Source: Micromonospora halotolerans (lineage in GTDB: Bacteria > Actinomycetota > Actinomycetes > Mycobacteriales > Micromonosporaceae). Taken from it: a stretch of 64,000 nucleotides of DNA. Where the stretch lies: positions 3,286,001 to 3,350,000 of the forward strand of contig NZ_CP134876.1 in NCBI RefSeq assembly GCF_032108445.1, read 5' to 3'. Positions 38,048 to 47,327 of this stretch are shown here, one piece after another. The position numbers were made by a program, and so were the translations under genes. Positions within the stretch are counted from its first letter, which is position 1. Every line of letters starts with the position of its first letter. The notes under the pieces are model-generated. The model was not told the DNA's origin, made no database searches, and was given only the letters and a program-made list of their open reading frames with translations.

Positions 38048-39026
38048 CCCGAGTACCGCGTCGATCGTCTCGACGCCGCCCGCGACCATGCCGACCGAGG
38101 CCGGTTCCGGCGCGCCCGCCAACGCCGGCCTCCCGGAGAGCGCGCAGAAGCAGCAGAAGCCGCGCGGCCTGCTCGGTGACGCCTGGCGGGACCTGCGCCG
38201 CAAGCCGCTGTTCTGGATCTCGGCGGCCTTCATCCTGCTGTTCGTCGTGATGGCCGCGTTCCCGCAGCTGTTCACCTCCGATGACCCGGTCAACGGCGCG
38301 CTGTCGCGCAGCCGGGTCGATCCGTCGGCCGACGCCTGGTTCGGCTACGACGTGCAGGGCCGGGACGTCTACGCCCGGACCATCTACGGCGCCCGCGCCT
38401 CCATCGTGGTGGCGCTGCTCTCCGTGATCGGCACGCTGCTGATCGGCGGCACCATGGGCATCATCGCCGGCTACCGCGGTGGTTGGGTGGACGCGCTGCT
38501 CTCCCGGATCGCGGACATCTTCTTCGGCCTGCCGTTCGTGCTCGGCGCGATCGTCATCCTGACCACGTTCAACGGGTCGGGCGCCGACAACGGTGAGTGG
38601 ACGATCATGGGCCTGGTGATCATGTCGCTGACCGTGCTGAGCTGGCCGGTCGTGATGCGGCTGATGCGTTCCTCGGTGCTCGCCACCAAGGAGGCGGACT
38701 ACATCGTGGCGGCTCGGGCGCTGGGTGCCGGCACCGGCCGGATCATCCTCAAGCACCTGCTGCCGAACTGCCTGGCTCCGCTGCTGGTCTACGGCACGAT
38801 CATGGTCGGCTCGTTCATCGGCGCCGAGGCCACCCTGTCCTTCCTGGGCATCGGCCTGAAGAGCCCGGTGGTCTCCTGGGGCATCATGATCAGCGAGTCG
38901 CAGAACTACATCCGCGTCTCGCCGTTCCTGCTGTTCTTCCCCTCCGCGTTCCTCGTCGCCGCCGTGCTGAGCTTCGTCATGCTCGGCGAGGCGGTCCGCG
39001 AGGCCCTCGACCCGAAGCTCCGATAG
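38040..39026 (+). CDS. oppC: Oligopeptide ABC transporter permease OppC
   Basis: A 328-aa partner permease. A cytoplasmic N-terminus of about 55 residues is followed by six helices. The N-terminal landmark is LLGDAWRDLRRKPLFWISAAFILL, and the EAA loop is VAARALGAGTGRIILKHLLPNCLAPLLV. It starts inside the end of oppB (8-bp overlap). It ends EALDPKLR, as in its paralogue at 61071-62027. Confidence 0.95.
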   Translation: MSDPSTASIVSTPPATMPTEAGSGAPANAGLPESAQKQQKPRGLLGDAWRDLRRKPLFWISAAFILLFVVMAAFPQLFTSDDPVNGALSRSRVDPSADAWFGYDVQGRDVYARTIYGARASIVVALLSVIGTLLIGGTMGIIAGYRGGWVDALLSRIADIFFGLPFVLGAIVILTTFNGSGADNGEWTIMGLVIMSLTVLSWPVVMRLMRSSVLATKEADYIVAARALGAGTGRIILKHLLPNCLAPLLVYGTIMVGSFIGAEATLSFLGIGLKSPVVSWGIMISESQNYIRVSPFLLFFPSAFLVAAVLSFVMLGEAVREALDPKLR

Positions 39027-39036
39027 GGGAACTGAG

Positions 39037-40080
39037 TTGTCCGACATTCTCGTGTCCGAGCAGTCCGCACCGGGCGCCGACGGATCCGGCCGCCCCTCGG
39101 GCCGCCTGCTCGAGGTCGACGGCCTGCGGGTGGAGTTCCGCACCCGGGACGGTGTCGCCAAGGTCATCAACGGGGTGACGTACCACGTCAACGCGGGGGA
39201 GACCCTCGCCGTGCTCGGCGAGTCCGGCTCCGGCAAGAGCGTCACCGCGCAGACCATCATGGGCATCCTCGATACCCCGCCCGGCTTCGTCACCGGGGGT
39301 GAGGTCCGCTTCCACGGCAAGGACATGCTCAAGATGTCCGCCGAGCAGCGGCGCCGGATCCGGGGCGAAGGCATTGCGATGATCTTCCAGGATTCGCTCT
39401 CCGCCCTCAACCCGGTTTTCACCGTCGGCTTCCAGATCGCCGAGCAGTTCCGCATCCGGCGCGGCATGAGCCGCTCGGATGCCAAGAAGCGCGCGATCGA
39501 GATGCTCGACCAGGTCAAGATTCCGAACGCCAAGGGCCGGTACAGCAACTACCCGCACCAGTTCTCGGGTGGTATGCGGCAGCGCGCCATGATCGCCATG
39601 TCGCTGGCGCTCGACCCCGAGGTGCTGATCGCCGACGAGCCCACCACCGCGCTGGACGTGACCGTGCAGGCCCAGATCATGGACCTGCTCGGCGAGCTCC
39701 AGCGGGAGCGGCAGATGGGCATGATCCTGATCACCCACGACCTCGGCGTGGTCGCCGACGTCGCGGACCGGATCGCGGTCATGTACGCCGGCCGGATCGT
39801 CGAGGAAGCCGACGTGTACGACCTGTACGCCAAGCCGGCGCACCCGTACACCCTCGGCCTGCTCAACTCGATCCCGCGGATGGACGAGAAGGGGCAGGAG
39901 CTCCGGACCATCAAGGGCCTCCCGCCGAACCTGATGAACATCCCGCCGGGCTGCGCCTTCAACCCGCGCTGCCCCATGGCGCAGCCGGTGTGCCGGGAGA
40001 AGGTTCCCCCGCTGCTGCAGTTGGGTCGAGGCCGGGCCAGCGCCTGCCACTTCGCCGAGGAGCTCGTGAACCGTGACTGA
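39037..40080 (+). CDS. oppD: Oligopeptide ABC transporter ATPase OppD
   Basis: A 347-aa nucleotide-binding subunit: Walker A GESGSGKS, the signature [10 protein letters not shown], Walker [13 protein letters not shown] and the H-loop ITHD. The C-terminal oligopeptide/dipeptide extension holds a cysteine set ([14 protein letters not shown]...ACHF) that in related ATPases binds an iron-sulfur cluster. It starts at TTG 39037 behind AGGGGA and overlaps oppF by 8 bp. It supplies ATP hydrolysis for peptide import together with OppF. Confidence 0.95.
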   Translation: MSDILVSEQSAPGADGSGRPSGRLLEVDGLRVEFRTRDGVAKVINGVTYHVNAGETLAVLGESGSGKSVTAQTIMGILDTPPGFVTGGEVRFHGKDMLKMSAEQRRRIRGEGIAMIFQDSLSALNPVFTVGFQIAEQFRIRRGMSRSDAKKRAIEMLDQVKIPNAKGRYSNYPHQFSGGMRQRAMIAMSLALDPEVLIADEPTTALDVTVQAQIMDLLGELQRERQMGMILITHDLGVVADVADRIAVMYAGRIVEEADVYDLYAKPAHPYTLGLLNSIPRMDEKGQELRTIKGLPPNLMNIPPGCAFNPRCPMAQPVCREKVPPLLQLGRGRASACHFAEELVNRD

Positions 40081-41089
40081 GAACATCATCGAGGTCCGTG
40101 ACCTGGTCAAGCACTACCCGGTCACCCGGGGCGTCGTGTTCAAGAAGACCATCGGTCAGGTCAAGGCAGTCGACGGCGTCTCCTTCGACCTGAAGGCCGG
40201 CGAGACCCTCGGCGTGGTCGGCGAGTCCGGCTGCGGCAAGTCGACGCTGGCCCGGGTGCTCATGAACCTGGAGAAGCCGACCGCGGGTCAGGTGCTCTAC
40301 AAGGGCCAGGACATCTCCAAGCTCTCCGGCGGCGCGCTGCGGCGCCTGCGCCGGCAGATCCAGCTGGTGATGCAGGACCCGTACACCTCGCTGAACCCGC
40401 GCATGACGGTCGGCGACCTGATCGGCGAGCCCTTCGAGATCCACCCCGAGGTGGCTCCGCGGCGGTCCCGCCGGGACAAGGTCAAGGAACTGCTCGACCT
40501 GGTCGGCCTCAACCCGGAGCACATCAACCGCTACCCGCACCAGTTCTCCGGCGGTCAGCGGCAGCGCATCGGCATCGCCCGGGCGCTCGCCCTGCGGCCC
40601 GAGGTCATCGTCTGCGACGAGCCGGTGTCGGCCCTGGACGTGTCGATCCAGGCGCAGGTCATGAACCTGCTGGAGAAGCTCCAGGCCGAGTTCGGCCTCT
40701 CGTACGTCTTCATCGCCCACGACCTGTCGGTCGTGCGTCACCTCTCCGACCGGGTCGCCGTGATGTACCTGGGCAAGATGGTGGAGGTCGGCACCGAGGA
40801 CGAGATCTACGAGCGGCCCACCCACCCGTACACCCAGGCGCTGCTGTCGGCGGTGCCGGTGCCCGACCCGACCGTGCGGGAGAGCAAGGCGATCATCCGG
40901 CTCCAGGGTGACGTCCCCTCGCCGGTCAGCCCGCCCTCGGGCTGCCGGTTCCGCACCCGGTGCTGGAAGGCGCAGGACGTCTGCGCCCAGGAGGTGCCGC
41001 TGCTCCAGATCCGGCAGGGCTCGGACCACCCGAGCGCCTGCCACTTCGCGGAGAAGCGGGAGATCGTCGTCACCCACGAGGTGGCCTGA
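40073..41089 (+). CDS. oppF: Oligopeptide ABC transporter ATPase OppF
   Basis: A 338-aa second ATPase of the importer: Walker [25 protein letters not shown], the signature [10 protein letters not shown], Walker [13 protein letters not shown], the H-loop IAHD, and the C-terminal cysteine set [14 protein letters not shown]...ACHF. GTG start within the end of oppD. It is the last gene of the operon; a strong hairpin follows 12 bp after the stop. Confidence 0.95.
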   Translation: MTENIIEVRDLVKHYPVTRGVVFKKTIGQVKAVDGVSFDLKAGETLGVVGESGCGKSTLARVLMNLEKPTAGQVLYKGQDISKLSGGALRRLRRQIQLVMQDPYTSLNPRMTVGDLIGEPFEIHPEVAPRRSRRDKVKELLDLVGLNPEHINRYPHQFSGGQRQRIGIARALALRPEVIVCDEPVSALDVSIQAQVMNLLEKLQAEFGLSYVFIAHDLSVVRHLSDRVAVMYLGKMVEVGTEDEIYERPTHPYTQALLSAVPVPDPTVRESKAIIRLQGDVPSPVSPPSGCRFRTRCWKAQDVCAQEVPLLQIRQGSDHPSACHFAEKREIVVTHEVA

Positions 41090-41100
41090 TCCACCCCGGA

Positions 41101-41135
41101 CCGCCTGCCGGCGTCAGCCCGACGCCGGCAGGCGG
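41101..41135 (+). terminator. oppABCDF terminator
   Basis: A perfect 15-bp stem CCGCCTGCCGGCGTC / GACGCCGGCAGGCGG with a 5-nt loop, immediately after oppF. Confidence 0.88.
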
Positions 41136-41172
41136 TTCGTCGTATCCGGCGACTTCGCGCCGCCGGGACCCC

Positions 41173-41526
41173 TCACAGCGGGCCGCGGCCGGCGCGCAGC
41201 AGGAGGAGCGCGAGCTGGGTGCCGTCCGCGCCGAGCGCCTCGCGGAACCGCTCCAGGATCTCCCGCTCGCGGGAGAGCACGAGCCGGGTGCCGCCGGAGG
41301 CCATCCGGGTGGCCCCGACCTCCTGGGAGAGCGCGGCCCGCTCCTGCCAGAGCGCGATGATGGTGCGGTCGATCTCGTCGATCCGCTTCCGGATCTCGCT
41401 GATCCGCTCGGCCGCCGCCGAGTCGTCGGTGCCGGTCCGGGCCGCCGCGGCCCCGGTCGGGTCACCGCCGGCGGGCCGGTCGTGCGGCGCCAGGCTGCCG
41501 CTGGACTCCACCACGTCAGTCATCAT
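41173..41526 (-). CDS. aroQ: Chorismate mutase, AroQ class
   Basis: Converts chorismate to prephenate, the branch point to phenylalanine and tyrosine. The 117-aa protein has an Ala-rich disordered N-terminus, then the all-helical AroQ fold: ERISEIRKRIDEIDRTIIALWQERAALSQEVGATR and LVLSREREILERFREAL. It matches the small intracellular chorismate mutase of M. tuberculosis (Rv0948c), which also lies next to a UvrD helicase. ATGs at 41526 and 41523 are both possible. A terminator and a Phe/Tyr-rich leader peptide lie upstream on the same strand, suggesting control by attenuation. Confidence 0.9.
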   Translation of the reverse strand: MMTDVVESSGSLAPHDRPAGGDPTGAAAARTGTDDSAAAERISEIRKRIDEIDRTIIALWQERAALSQEVGATRMASGGTRLVLSREREILERFREALGADGTQLALLLLRAGRGPL

Positions 41527-41574
41527 CGTCGTACCCCTCGGGGTCTCGGGCCCGGTACCCGGATCCCGGGACGG

Positions 41575-41607
41575 AAAAGCCCCGGGCTCCAGGAGCCCGG
41601 GGCTTTT
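41575..41607 (-). terminator. Attenuator-type terminator upstream of chorismate mutase
   Basis: A 16-bp stem AAAAGCCCCGGGCTCC / GGAGCCCGGGGCTTTT with a nominal one-base loop, followed by a T-run in both directions. It lies between the leader peptide and the chorismate mutase start, where it would stop transcription of aroQ unless disrupted. Confidence 0.88.
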
Positions 41608-41652
41608 CGTAGGTCTGTGATCAGGCGCGACCTACGGCTGCCGGACTCCCGG
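41608..41652 (-). promoter_or_regulatory. Alternative RNA pairings of the aroQ leader
   Basis: CGTAGGTC/GACCTACG (41629-41636 with 41608-41615) forms a hairpin spanning the end of the leader peptide, just before the terminator. CCGGGAG in the peptide coding region (41646-41652) can pair with CTCCTGG at the terminator apex (41589-41595, one G-U), a possible antiterminator. These pairings were found by eye. Confidence 0.45.
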
Positions 41653-41686
41653 TGCCGTAGTAAAAGTAGAAGCGCTGACCGAACAC
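41621..41686 (-). CDS. Phe/Tyr-rich leader peptide of aroQ
   Basis: A 21-codon reading frame, GTG 41686 to TGA 41621, whose middle reads RFYFYYG: five consecutive Phe/Tyr codons, including TTT, which is rare in this genome. It is followed by a hairpin and then a strong terminator before chorismate mutase. This is the arrangement of amino-acid attenuators such as those of pheA and trp. The start codon lies 7 nt after a CATACT hexamer, so the leader mRNA would be leaderless. It is not a database-known gene to me; the assignment rests on composition and position. Confidence 0.6.
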   Translation of the reverse strand: MFGQRFYFYYGTGSPAAVGRA

Positions 41687-41693
41687 GCCGTCG

Positions 41694-41723
41694 AGTATGC
41701 CGACCCGCGGGCCGCACGCGCAA
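41694..41723 (-). promoter_or_regulatory. Promoter of the aroQ leader
   Basis: On the minus strand, TTGCGC (41718-41723), an 18-bp spacer and CATACT (41694-41699). The predicted transcript starts at the leader-peptide start codon. Confidence 0.5.
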
Positions 41724-41801
41724 GGAAACCCGCCAACAGGTGGGACGTGACGCCGCCGTCCCGTCGACGGCGCGCGGGCGGGAAGTGTCCGGCGGTCGGC
41801 A

Positions 41802-41807
41802 TAGACT
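41802..41807 (+). promoter_or_regulatory. -10 hexamer of pcrA (leaderless or very short leader)
   Basis: TAGACT ends 9 nt before the ATG at 41817, with no Shine-Dalgarno sequence. Confidence 0.4.
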
Positions 41808-41816
41808 TCCCGTGCG

Positions 41817-44264
41817 ATGCATCCTCTCTTCGACATCCCCGTGTCCCCGCCCGCGCCGGAGCCCGGCGCGACCCCGCCGCACCCCGGGTCCGACGACTCC
41901 AGTGCCGCGCGCCGGTCGCCGCGCCGCGACCTGAAGCCGTCGGTCCGGCCGGACCCGCAGGCCCTCCTCGCCGGCCTGAACGGGCCCCAGCGGGACGCGG
42001 TCACCCACGCGGGGTCCCCGCTGCTCATCGTGGCCGGTGCCGGCTCCGGCAAGACCCGGGTGCTGACCAACCGGATCGCCTACCTGCTCGCCGCGCGGGA
42101 CGTGCACCCCGGCGAGATCATCGCGATCACCTTCACCAACAAGGCCGCCGGTGAGATGAAGGAGCGGGTGGCCGCGCTGGTCGGCCCGCGCGCCCGGTTG
42201 ATGTGGGTGTCGACCTTCCACTCGGCCTGCGTCCGGATCCTCCGCGCCGAGCACGAGCACGCCGGCCTCAAGTCCACCTTCTCGATCTACGACGCCGACG
42301 ACTCCCGCCGGCTCATGCAGATGGTCGCCCGCGAGCTGGACCTGGACCCGAAGCGCCACCCGGCGCGCGGCCTGGCCGCCCAGGTCTCCAACCTGAAGAA
42401 CGAGCTGGTCGACCCGGAGGAGTTCGCCGGCCGGGCCAAGGGCCCCAACGAGCGGGCGCTGGCCGAGGCCTACACGCTCTACCAGCGGCGGCTGCGCGAG
42501 GCGCACGCGCTGGACTTCGACGATCTGATCATGACGACGGTGCACCTGCTCCAGTCGCACCCGCACGTCGCGGAGAGCTACCGGCGCCGGTTCCGGCACG
42601 TGCTGGTCGACGAGTACCAGGACACCAACCACGCCCAGTACGTGCTGATCAAGGAGCTGGTCTCCGGCACCGAGGGCATCCCGCCGGCCGAACTCTGCGT
42701 GGTCGGTGACGCCGACCAGTCGATCTACGCGTTCCGCGGCGCCACCATCCGCAACATCCTGGAGTTCGAGCGCGACTTCACCGACGCCCGCACGATCCTG
42801 CTGGAGCAGAACTACCGCTCCACCCAGACCATCCTCAACGCCGCCAACGCCGTGATCGACCGGAACACCTCCCGCAAGCCCAAGCGGCTGTGGAGCGACG
42901 CCGGGGCCGGCGAGCAGATCGTCGGCTACGTGGCCGACACCGAGCACGCCGAGGCCGACTGGGTGGCGCGGGAGATCGACCGGCTGGTCGACGCCGGCGA
43001 CACCCGCCCGGGCGACGTGGCCGTCTTCTACCGCACCAACGCCATGTCCCGCGTCTTCGAGGAGGTGTTCATCCGGGTCGGCCTGCCCTACAAGGTGGTC
43101 GGCGGGGTGCGCTTCTACGAGCGCAAGGAGGTCCGCGACGCGCTGGCCTACCTGCGCGCGGTGGTCAACGACGACGACACGGTCAGCCTGCGCCGGATCC
43201 TGAACACCCCGCGGCGTGGCATCGGTGAGCGCGCCGAGGCGTGCGTGGAGGCGCTGGCCAGCCGGGACCGGATCTCCTTCGGCGCCGCGCTGCGCCGGGC
43301 CAAGGACGCGCCGGGTATCTCCACCCGGGCCGCCAACGGCATCGCCGAGTTCGTCGCGCTGCTCGACGAGGCACGTGAGCTGGCCGCCGCCGGCACCCCG
43401 GAGGAGGTGCTGGAGGCCCTGCTGACCCGCTCGGGCTACCTGGCCGAGCTGGAGGAGAGCCTCGACCCGCAGGACGCCGGCCGGGTGGACAACCTCCAGG
43501 AACTGGTCAGCGTCGCCCGGGAGTACACCGAGCGGATCGAGGCGCTGGGCGGGGAGGACGAGCGGGCCACCCTGGCCGGTTTCCTGGAGCAGGTGGCGCT
43601 CGTCGCCGACGCCGACCAGATCCCCTCCGACGACCCGGACCACCAGGGCGTGGTGACCCTGATGACGCTGCACACCGCCAAGGGGCTGGAGTTCCCGGTG
43701 GTGTTCCTGAGCGGCCTGGAGGACGGCGTCTTCCCGCACCTGCGCTCGCTGGGCGACACCCGCGAGCTGGAGGAGGAGCGGCGGCTGGCCTACGTGGGCA
43801 TCACCCGCGCCCGGCAGCGCCTCTACCTGTCCCGGGCGGTCACCCGATCGGCCTGGGGCGCGCCCGCCTACAACCCGCCGTCGCGCTTCCTCGAGGAGCT
43901 GCCGACCGAGCTGGTCCGCTGGGAGCGCACCGAGGGGTCGTACACCTCGTGGGCCGGTGGGGGCGGCGGCGTGGGCGGCCGGGCGGACCGTGTGCCCGGC
44001 GGGCGGGGCGGCTTCACCGGTGGGACGCCCAAGGCCACCGAGCTCGCCAAGCGGCTCGGGGTGGACGCCACCCGGTTGGCCACCGCGAGCGAGCTGAAGC
44101 AGGCACCCAAGGTCTCGGTGGGCGACCGGGTCAACCACCAGCGCTACGGCCTCGGCCGGGTGCTGGCGGTGGAGGGACACGGTCCGGGCGCACGGGCGCA
44201 GATCGACTTCGGCGACCAGACCCTCTGGCTGGTCCTCCGGCACGCCCCCATCGACAAGCTCTGA
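41817..44264 (+). CDS. pcrA: ATP-dependent DNA helicase PcrA/UvrD1
   Basis: A superfamily 1A 3'-5' helicase (815 aa) for repair and replication restart. Motifs in order: QRDAVTHAGSPLLIVAGAGSGKT (Walker A at 73-80), ITFTNKAAGEMKER (Ia), LVDEYQDTN (II), VVGDADQSIYAFRGA (III), LEQNYRST (IV), VTLMTLHTAKGLEFPVVFL (V) and EERRLAYVGITRARQRLYL (VI). After a Gly-rich linker the C-terminus has the Tudor-like domain SVGDRVNHQRYGLGRVLAVEG, used for RNA polymerase or Ku contact in relatives. It corresponds to M. tuberculosis uvrD1 (Rv0949) in gene order. Confidence 0.96.
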   Translation: MHPLFDIPVSPPAPEPGATPPHPGSDDSSAARRSPRRDLKPSVRPDPQALLAGLNGPQRDAVTHAGSPLLIVAGAGSGKTRVLTNRIAYLLAARDVHPGEIIAITFTNKAAGEMKERVAALVGPRARLMWVSTFHSACVRILRAEHEHAGLKSTFSIYDADDSRRLMQMVARELDLDPKRHPARGLAAQVSNLKNELVDPEEFAGRAKGPNERALAEAYTLYQRRLREAHALDFDDLIMTTVHLLQSHPHVAESYRRRFRHVLVDEYQDTNHAQYVLIKELVSGTEGIPPAELCVVGDADQSIYAFRGATIRNILEFERDFTDARTILLEQNYRSTQTILNAANAVIDRNTSRKPKRLWSDAGAGEQIVGYVADTEHAEADWVAREIDRLVDAGDTRPGDVAVFYRTNAMSRVFEEVFIRVGLPYKVVGGVRFYERKEVRDALAYLRAVVNDDDTVSLRRILNTPRRGIGERAEACVEALASRDRISFGAALRRAKDAPGISTRAANGIAEFVALLDEARELAAAGTPEEVLEALLTRSGYLAELEESLDPQDAGRVDNLQELVSVAREYTERIEALGGEDERATLAGFLEQVALVADADQIPSDDPDHQGVVTLMTLHTAKGLEFPVVFLSGLEDGVFPHLRSLGDTRELEEERRLAYVGITRARQRLYLSRAVTRSAWGAPAYNPPSRFLEELPTELVRWERTEGSYTSWAGGGGGVGGRADRVPGGRGGFTGGTPKATELAKRLGVDATRLATASELKQAPKVSVGDRVNHQRYGLGRVLAVEGHGPGARAQIDFGDQTLWLVLRHAPIDKL

Positions 44265-44271
44265 GCCGAGT

Positions 44272-44306
44272 GGGGCCCGGCCCGGCGACGTGCCGGACCG
44301 GGCCCC
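44272..44306. terminator. Terminator between pcrA and M23 peptidase genes
   Basis: A 9-bp outer stem (44272-44280 with 44298-44306) and a 5-bp inner stem (CCGGC/GCCGG), between convergent genes. Confidence 0.7.
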
Positions 44307-44324
44307 TCCCTCGTGCCGTGGCCG

Positions 44325-45113
44325 TCAGCAGGCCACGTCGATGCCCCGGGCACGCAGGAACGGCGCCGGGTCGATCTGGTTCCACATGGCACCCTTGTGC
44401 ACCTCGAAGTGCAGGTGCGGGCCGGTGGCGTCACCGGTGGCGCCCTCGTATCCGATGACCTGGCCGGCCTTCACCTTGTCGCCCACGCCGACGATCAGCC
44501 GGCTCTGGTGCGCGTAGTGGGTCAGGTAGCCGTTGGCGTGGTCGATGAAGACCGAGTTGCCGTAGCCGTCCCCGGCGTCGCCGGCCTTGACCACGGTGCC
44601 CGCCGCGGCAGCGTGGATCGGTGTGCCCGACGGCATGGCGAAGTCGATGCCGGCGTGCAGGGTGCCCCACCGCTGCCCGTAGCAGGAGGTGATCTCGGCG
44701 CCCTTCATGGGGATGACCCAGGCCGGCGTCGGCTTGGTGGTCTTCTTCGGCTTCGGCTTCGGCGTCGGCGTGGCCGGGGCGGGCTTCGTCGGCTGCGGGC
44801 TGGCCGCGCTCGCGCTGGGCGACGCGGTGGCGGAGGGGGTGACCGGCGCGGTGGACTCGCGGACCGAGCGATCGGCACGGGCGGCAGCCTCAGCGCGCGC
44901 CTGGGCGTCGAAGTCGACCGCCGCAGGGGTGGGGGCGCCGTGGCCGGAGGTGGCGACGGAGACACCCCCGACGCCGAGGCCCAGCAGGGCCACCGCGCCG
45001 ACGACGAAATATGCGGTACGCCGGACCGGGCGCTGGCGCCGGTGCCGGGCGGGAGCGATGTCCGGGGTGTTCTCGTTCTGGATGGAGCTGTCTTCCTGCA
45101 CGGAAACCTTCAT
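44325..45113 (-). CDS. M23-family peptidoglycan endopeptidase (copy 1)
   Basis: A 262-aa exported LytM/peptidase M23 protein. A short cytoplasmic tail precedes a membrane helix (TAYFVVGAVALLGLGVGGVSV), then a Pro/Lys/Thr-rich linker and the zinc domain at about 145-262: GQRWGTLHAGIDFAMPSGTPI (the H-x3-D motif), GNSVFIDHANGYLTHYAHQS and GDATGPHLHFEVH (HLH). All metal ligands are present. The ATG at 45113 is chosen; an upstream GTG (45206) gives a Pro-rich extension that looks non-coding. It corresponds to M. tuberculosis Rv0950c in position. A related gene lies next upstream. Confidence 0.9.
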   Translation of the reverse strand: MKVSVQEDSSIQNENTPDIAPARHRRQRPVRRTAYFVVGAVALLGLGVGGVSVATSGHGAPTPAAVDFDAQARAEAAARADRSVRESTAPVTPSATASPSASAASPQPTKPAPATPTPKPKPKKTTKPTPAWVIPMKGAEITSCYGQRWGTLHAGIDFAMPSGTPIHAAAAGTVVKAGDAGDGYGNSVFIDHANGYLTHYAHQSRLIVGVGDKVKAGQVIGYEGATGDATGPHLHFEVHKGAMWNQIDPAPFLRARGIDVAC

Positions 45114-45271
45114 CAGTCGAGGGGCACGTGACCTCGAAATACTGGTGTCGGCCGGGGTGGCGACGGGTACGGGGTTCCGGAGGGCCGGTGAGGCGGGTGT
45201 GACCACCTGCCCGGGTTTGCGCCAGACTGGGCGGTTTCCTGCCGAAGAGGATCATGCACCGCTGTGGTGCC

Positions 45272-45293
45272 GATCACATTCGTCGGTGTGATC
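45272..45293. promoter_or_regulatory. Palindrome upstream of M23 copy 1
   Basis: GATCACA-N8-TGTGATC, 7-bp perfect arms, 159 bp upstream of the ATG in the 250-bp gap between the two M23 genes. Regulator unknown. Confidence 0.35.
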
Positions 45294-45316
45294 CAGCAGA
45301 CTTTGACACAGACGAA

Positions 45317-45344
45317 ACCGCCCGGATCGGCTGATCCGGGCGGT
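45317..45344 (-). terminator. Terminator of M23 copy 2
   Basis: An 11-bp stem ACCGCCCGGAT / ATCCGGGCGGT with a 6-nt loop, 19 bp after the stop of the upstream M23 gene. Confidence 0.75.
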
Positions 45345-45363
45345 CAACGGGCGATACGGAGCG

Positions 45364-46074
45364 TCAGGACGCGGCTACCTCGGCGTAGATTGCCTCGGTT
45401 TCGAGCTGGATGTTCACACCGCGCTCGTCGAGCCACGGCACCGGGTCCCGCGGCTGGCCGTTGACATGGATCTCGAGATGCAGGTGCGAACCGTAGGAGT
45501 GGCCGGTGTTGCCGACCAGACCGAGCTGGTCGCCCGCCTTCACCTGCTGGCCCTCCTTGACGGTCACCGCCGAGGAGTGACCGTAGATGGCCTCGCTGCC
45601 GTCCGCGTGCTTGACGATCACCGCGTAGCCGTAGCCGCCGAACCAGCCGGCCTTGGTGACCTGGCCGTCGTGGATCGCCCGGTAGGGCGTGCCCTCCGGC
45701 GCGACCAGGTCGATGCCGGTGTGCAGCTTGCCCCAGCGCATGCCGTAGGGCGACTGGAAGTCGTAGCCGTGCAGGGGGAGCAGCCAGGTGTCCTGCTCGG
45801 CGGCGGTCTTGCCGCCGCGGTCGTCACGGGTGGCGCGGTCCGCGCTGTCGGCCCGGGCCGCGGCGTCCTGGCTGGTGATCGAGGCCTGCTTGAGCTCGTC
45901 GAGGACCGACGGGCTGACGCTCTTGGCGTCGGGGAGGGCGTTCGCGCCGAGGGCGACGATGCCGGCTCCCACGAAGGCGGTGGTGACGACCGCGGCGTAG
46001 CGGCTCCGCGGGGGGGTGGGTACGCGGCGGCGGCCGCGATATCTATCGGGCTCAGACGACAGGCGCTGGCGCAC
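45364..46074 (-). CDS. M23-family peptidoglycan endopeptidase (copy 2)
   Basis: A 236-aa exported LytM-type protein: a membrane helix near residue 30 (AAVVTTAFVGAGIVALGANAL), a helical linker, and the zinc domain GMRWGKLHTGIDLVAPEGTPY, GYAVIVKHADGSEAIYGHSS, GHSYGSHLHLEIHVNG with the H-x3-D and HLH ligands. GTG 46074 is selected since GGAGG ends 6 nt upstream. A promoter lies about 110 bp upstream, and a terminator follows the gene, so it is transcribed alone. It probably trims septal or side-wall peptidoglycan. Confidence 0.9.
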   Translation of the reverse strand: MRQRLSSEPDRYRGRRRVPTPPRSRYAAVVTTAFVGAGIVALGANALPDAKSVSPSVLDELKQASITSQDAAARADSADRATRDDRGGKTAAEQDTWLLPLHGYDFQSPYGMRWGKLHTGIDLVAPEGTPYRAIHDGQVTKAGWFGGYGYAVIVKHADGSEAIYGHSSAVTVKEGQQVKAGDQLGLVGNTGHSYGSHLHLEIHVNGQPRDPVPWLDERGVNIQLETEAIYAEVAAS

Positions 46075-46460
46075 GCACACCCTCCGTTGTCGGGGATCCG
46101 ATGCGACCTCGGACCGTTCGGTGAAGCTCGGTCGAACCTCCGGTGTCGCGTCGTCACCCGTCCGTGGACTTGATGACAACCGTGGACACGTTAGCCAACT
46201 GCCACTCCTGTCACAAGCTGAAGCGCCGAACTGGCGTTTCGTTCTGTCCGTTTCCATCCCCTCTTGTCACAGCTCGTGCCGCCGGTCGGGTGGCCCGACA
46301 ACCGCCCGTTCGTCGCGGACAGTGACCGTTCGGCGGAGGTGTCCGGCTTCCCGCGCGCGAGCCCGGGCGGTAAGGCGCAGCCCGGGTTTCCGGCCCCGGG
46401 CAGGGCGGGTTACCGTTCGTTCAGGTCAGGACTGCCGGAGCCGGTGAAAGGTGTGCGCTG
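46075..46460. other. Divergent intergenic region M23 copy 2 / B12-binding gene
   Basis: It contains the M23 promoter (46188-46216). A second TGTCACA copy lies at 46266-46272, a direct repeat of the one covering the -35 hexamer. TACCGT (46411-46416) is a plausible -10 for the B12-binding gene, and GAAAGG is that gene's ribosome site. No gene is seen. Confidence 0.45.
46188..46216 (-). promoter_or_regulatory. Promoter of M23 copy 2
   Basis: On the minus strand, TTGTGA (46211-46216), a 17-bp spacer and TAACGT (46188-46193). The leader would be about 105 nt. Confidence 0.5.
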
Positions 46461-46865
<405 letters not shown>

Positions 46866-47327
46866 CCCTGTCCCGTGATGAGCGGGTCTGTGCTGGCCTC
46901 ATCGGCTCAGCGCGGTCGACGGGCTCAGCCAACCGTGAGTCGTTCACGACATCAGGTCGGTAGCGGGGCGAGGAATTGATCCGGGGCCGCCGGGTCGGGG
47001 CCGCCGTTGTGCGGGCAGGGGGAGGGGCCGGACGCACCCCTCACACGCCCGGCCCCTCTATGCACGATGCCCCGCCGCCACCCCTCGACCGACAGGGCAT
47101 CGGCCGCTCCCGCCGTCGCGCCTTACCAGCGCTCCGACATCAGACTCAACGACGCCCCCAACAGGGGGTTACGCCCCTTCCCCAACATCCCCCGGACGGC
47201 TGACGGCCCGCGTCCGGGCCCACCGGACGGGCCGGATCCCAGGGGCCCTCGCGGCGCGGGAGTCGGCCGTATGGTGTGCCTGCCGGACCGCGTCCCCGCG
47301 GTCGACGACCCCTGCCGGGAGCCCGCC
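46866..47327. other. Intergenic region after the B12-binding gene
   Basis: 462 bp without a convincing gene. It has a hairpin at 47022-47058 and a TATGGT hexamer (47270-47275) that may be the -10 box of the next gene, giving a leader of about 46 nt with ribosome site GGGAG. The rest is GC-rich with no clear signal. Confidence 0.5.
47022..47058 (+). terminator. Hairpin downstream of the B12-binding gene
   Basis: A 10-bp stem GAGGGGCCGG / CCGGCCCCTC with a 17-nt loop, 157 bp beyond the stop. The long loop makes its function uncertain. Confidence 0.4.

Noticed and set aside
35267..38293. Open frame of about 1000 codons opposite oppAB
   Set aside because: Antisense shadow of well-recognised transporter genes; no start signal and no homology pattern.
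45272..45293. CRP-type or MtrA site upstream of M23 copy 1
   Set aside because: Arm order is reversed relative to CRP, and no MtrA-like direct repeat is seen; left as an unassigned palindrome.
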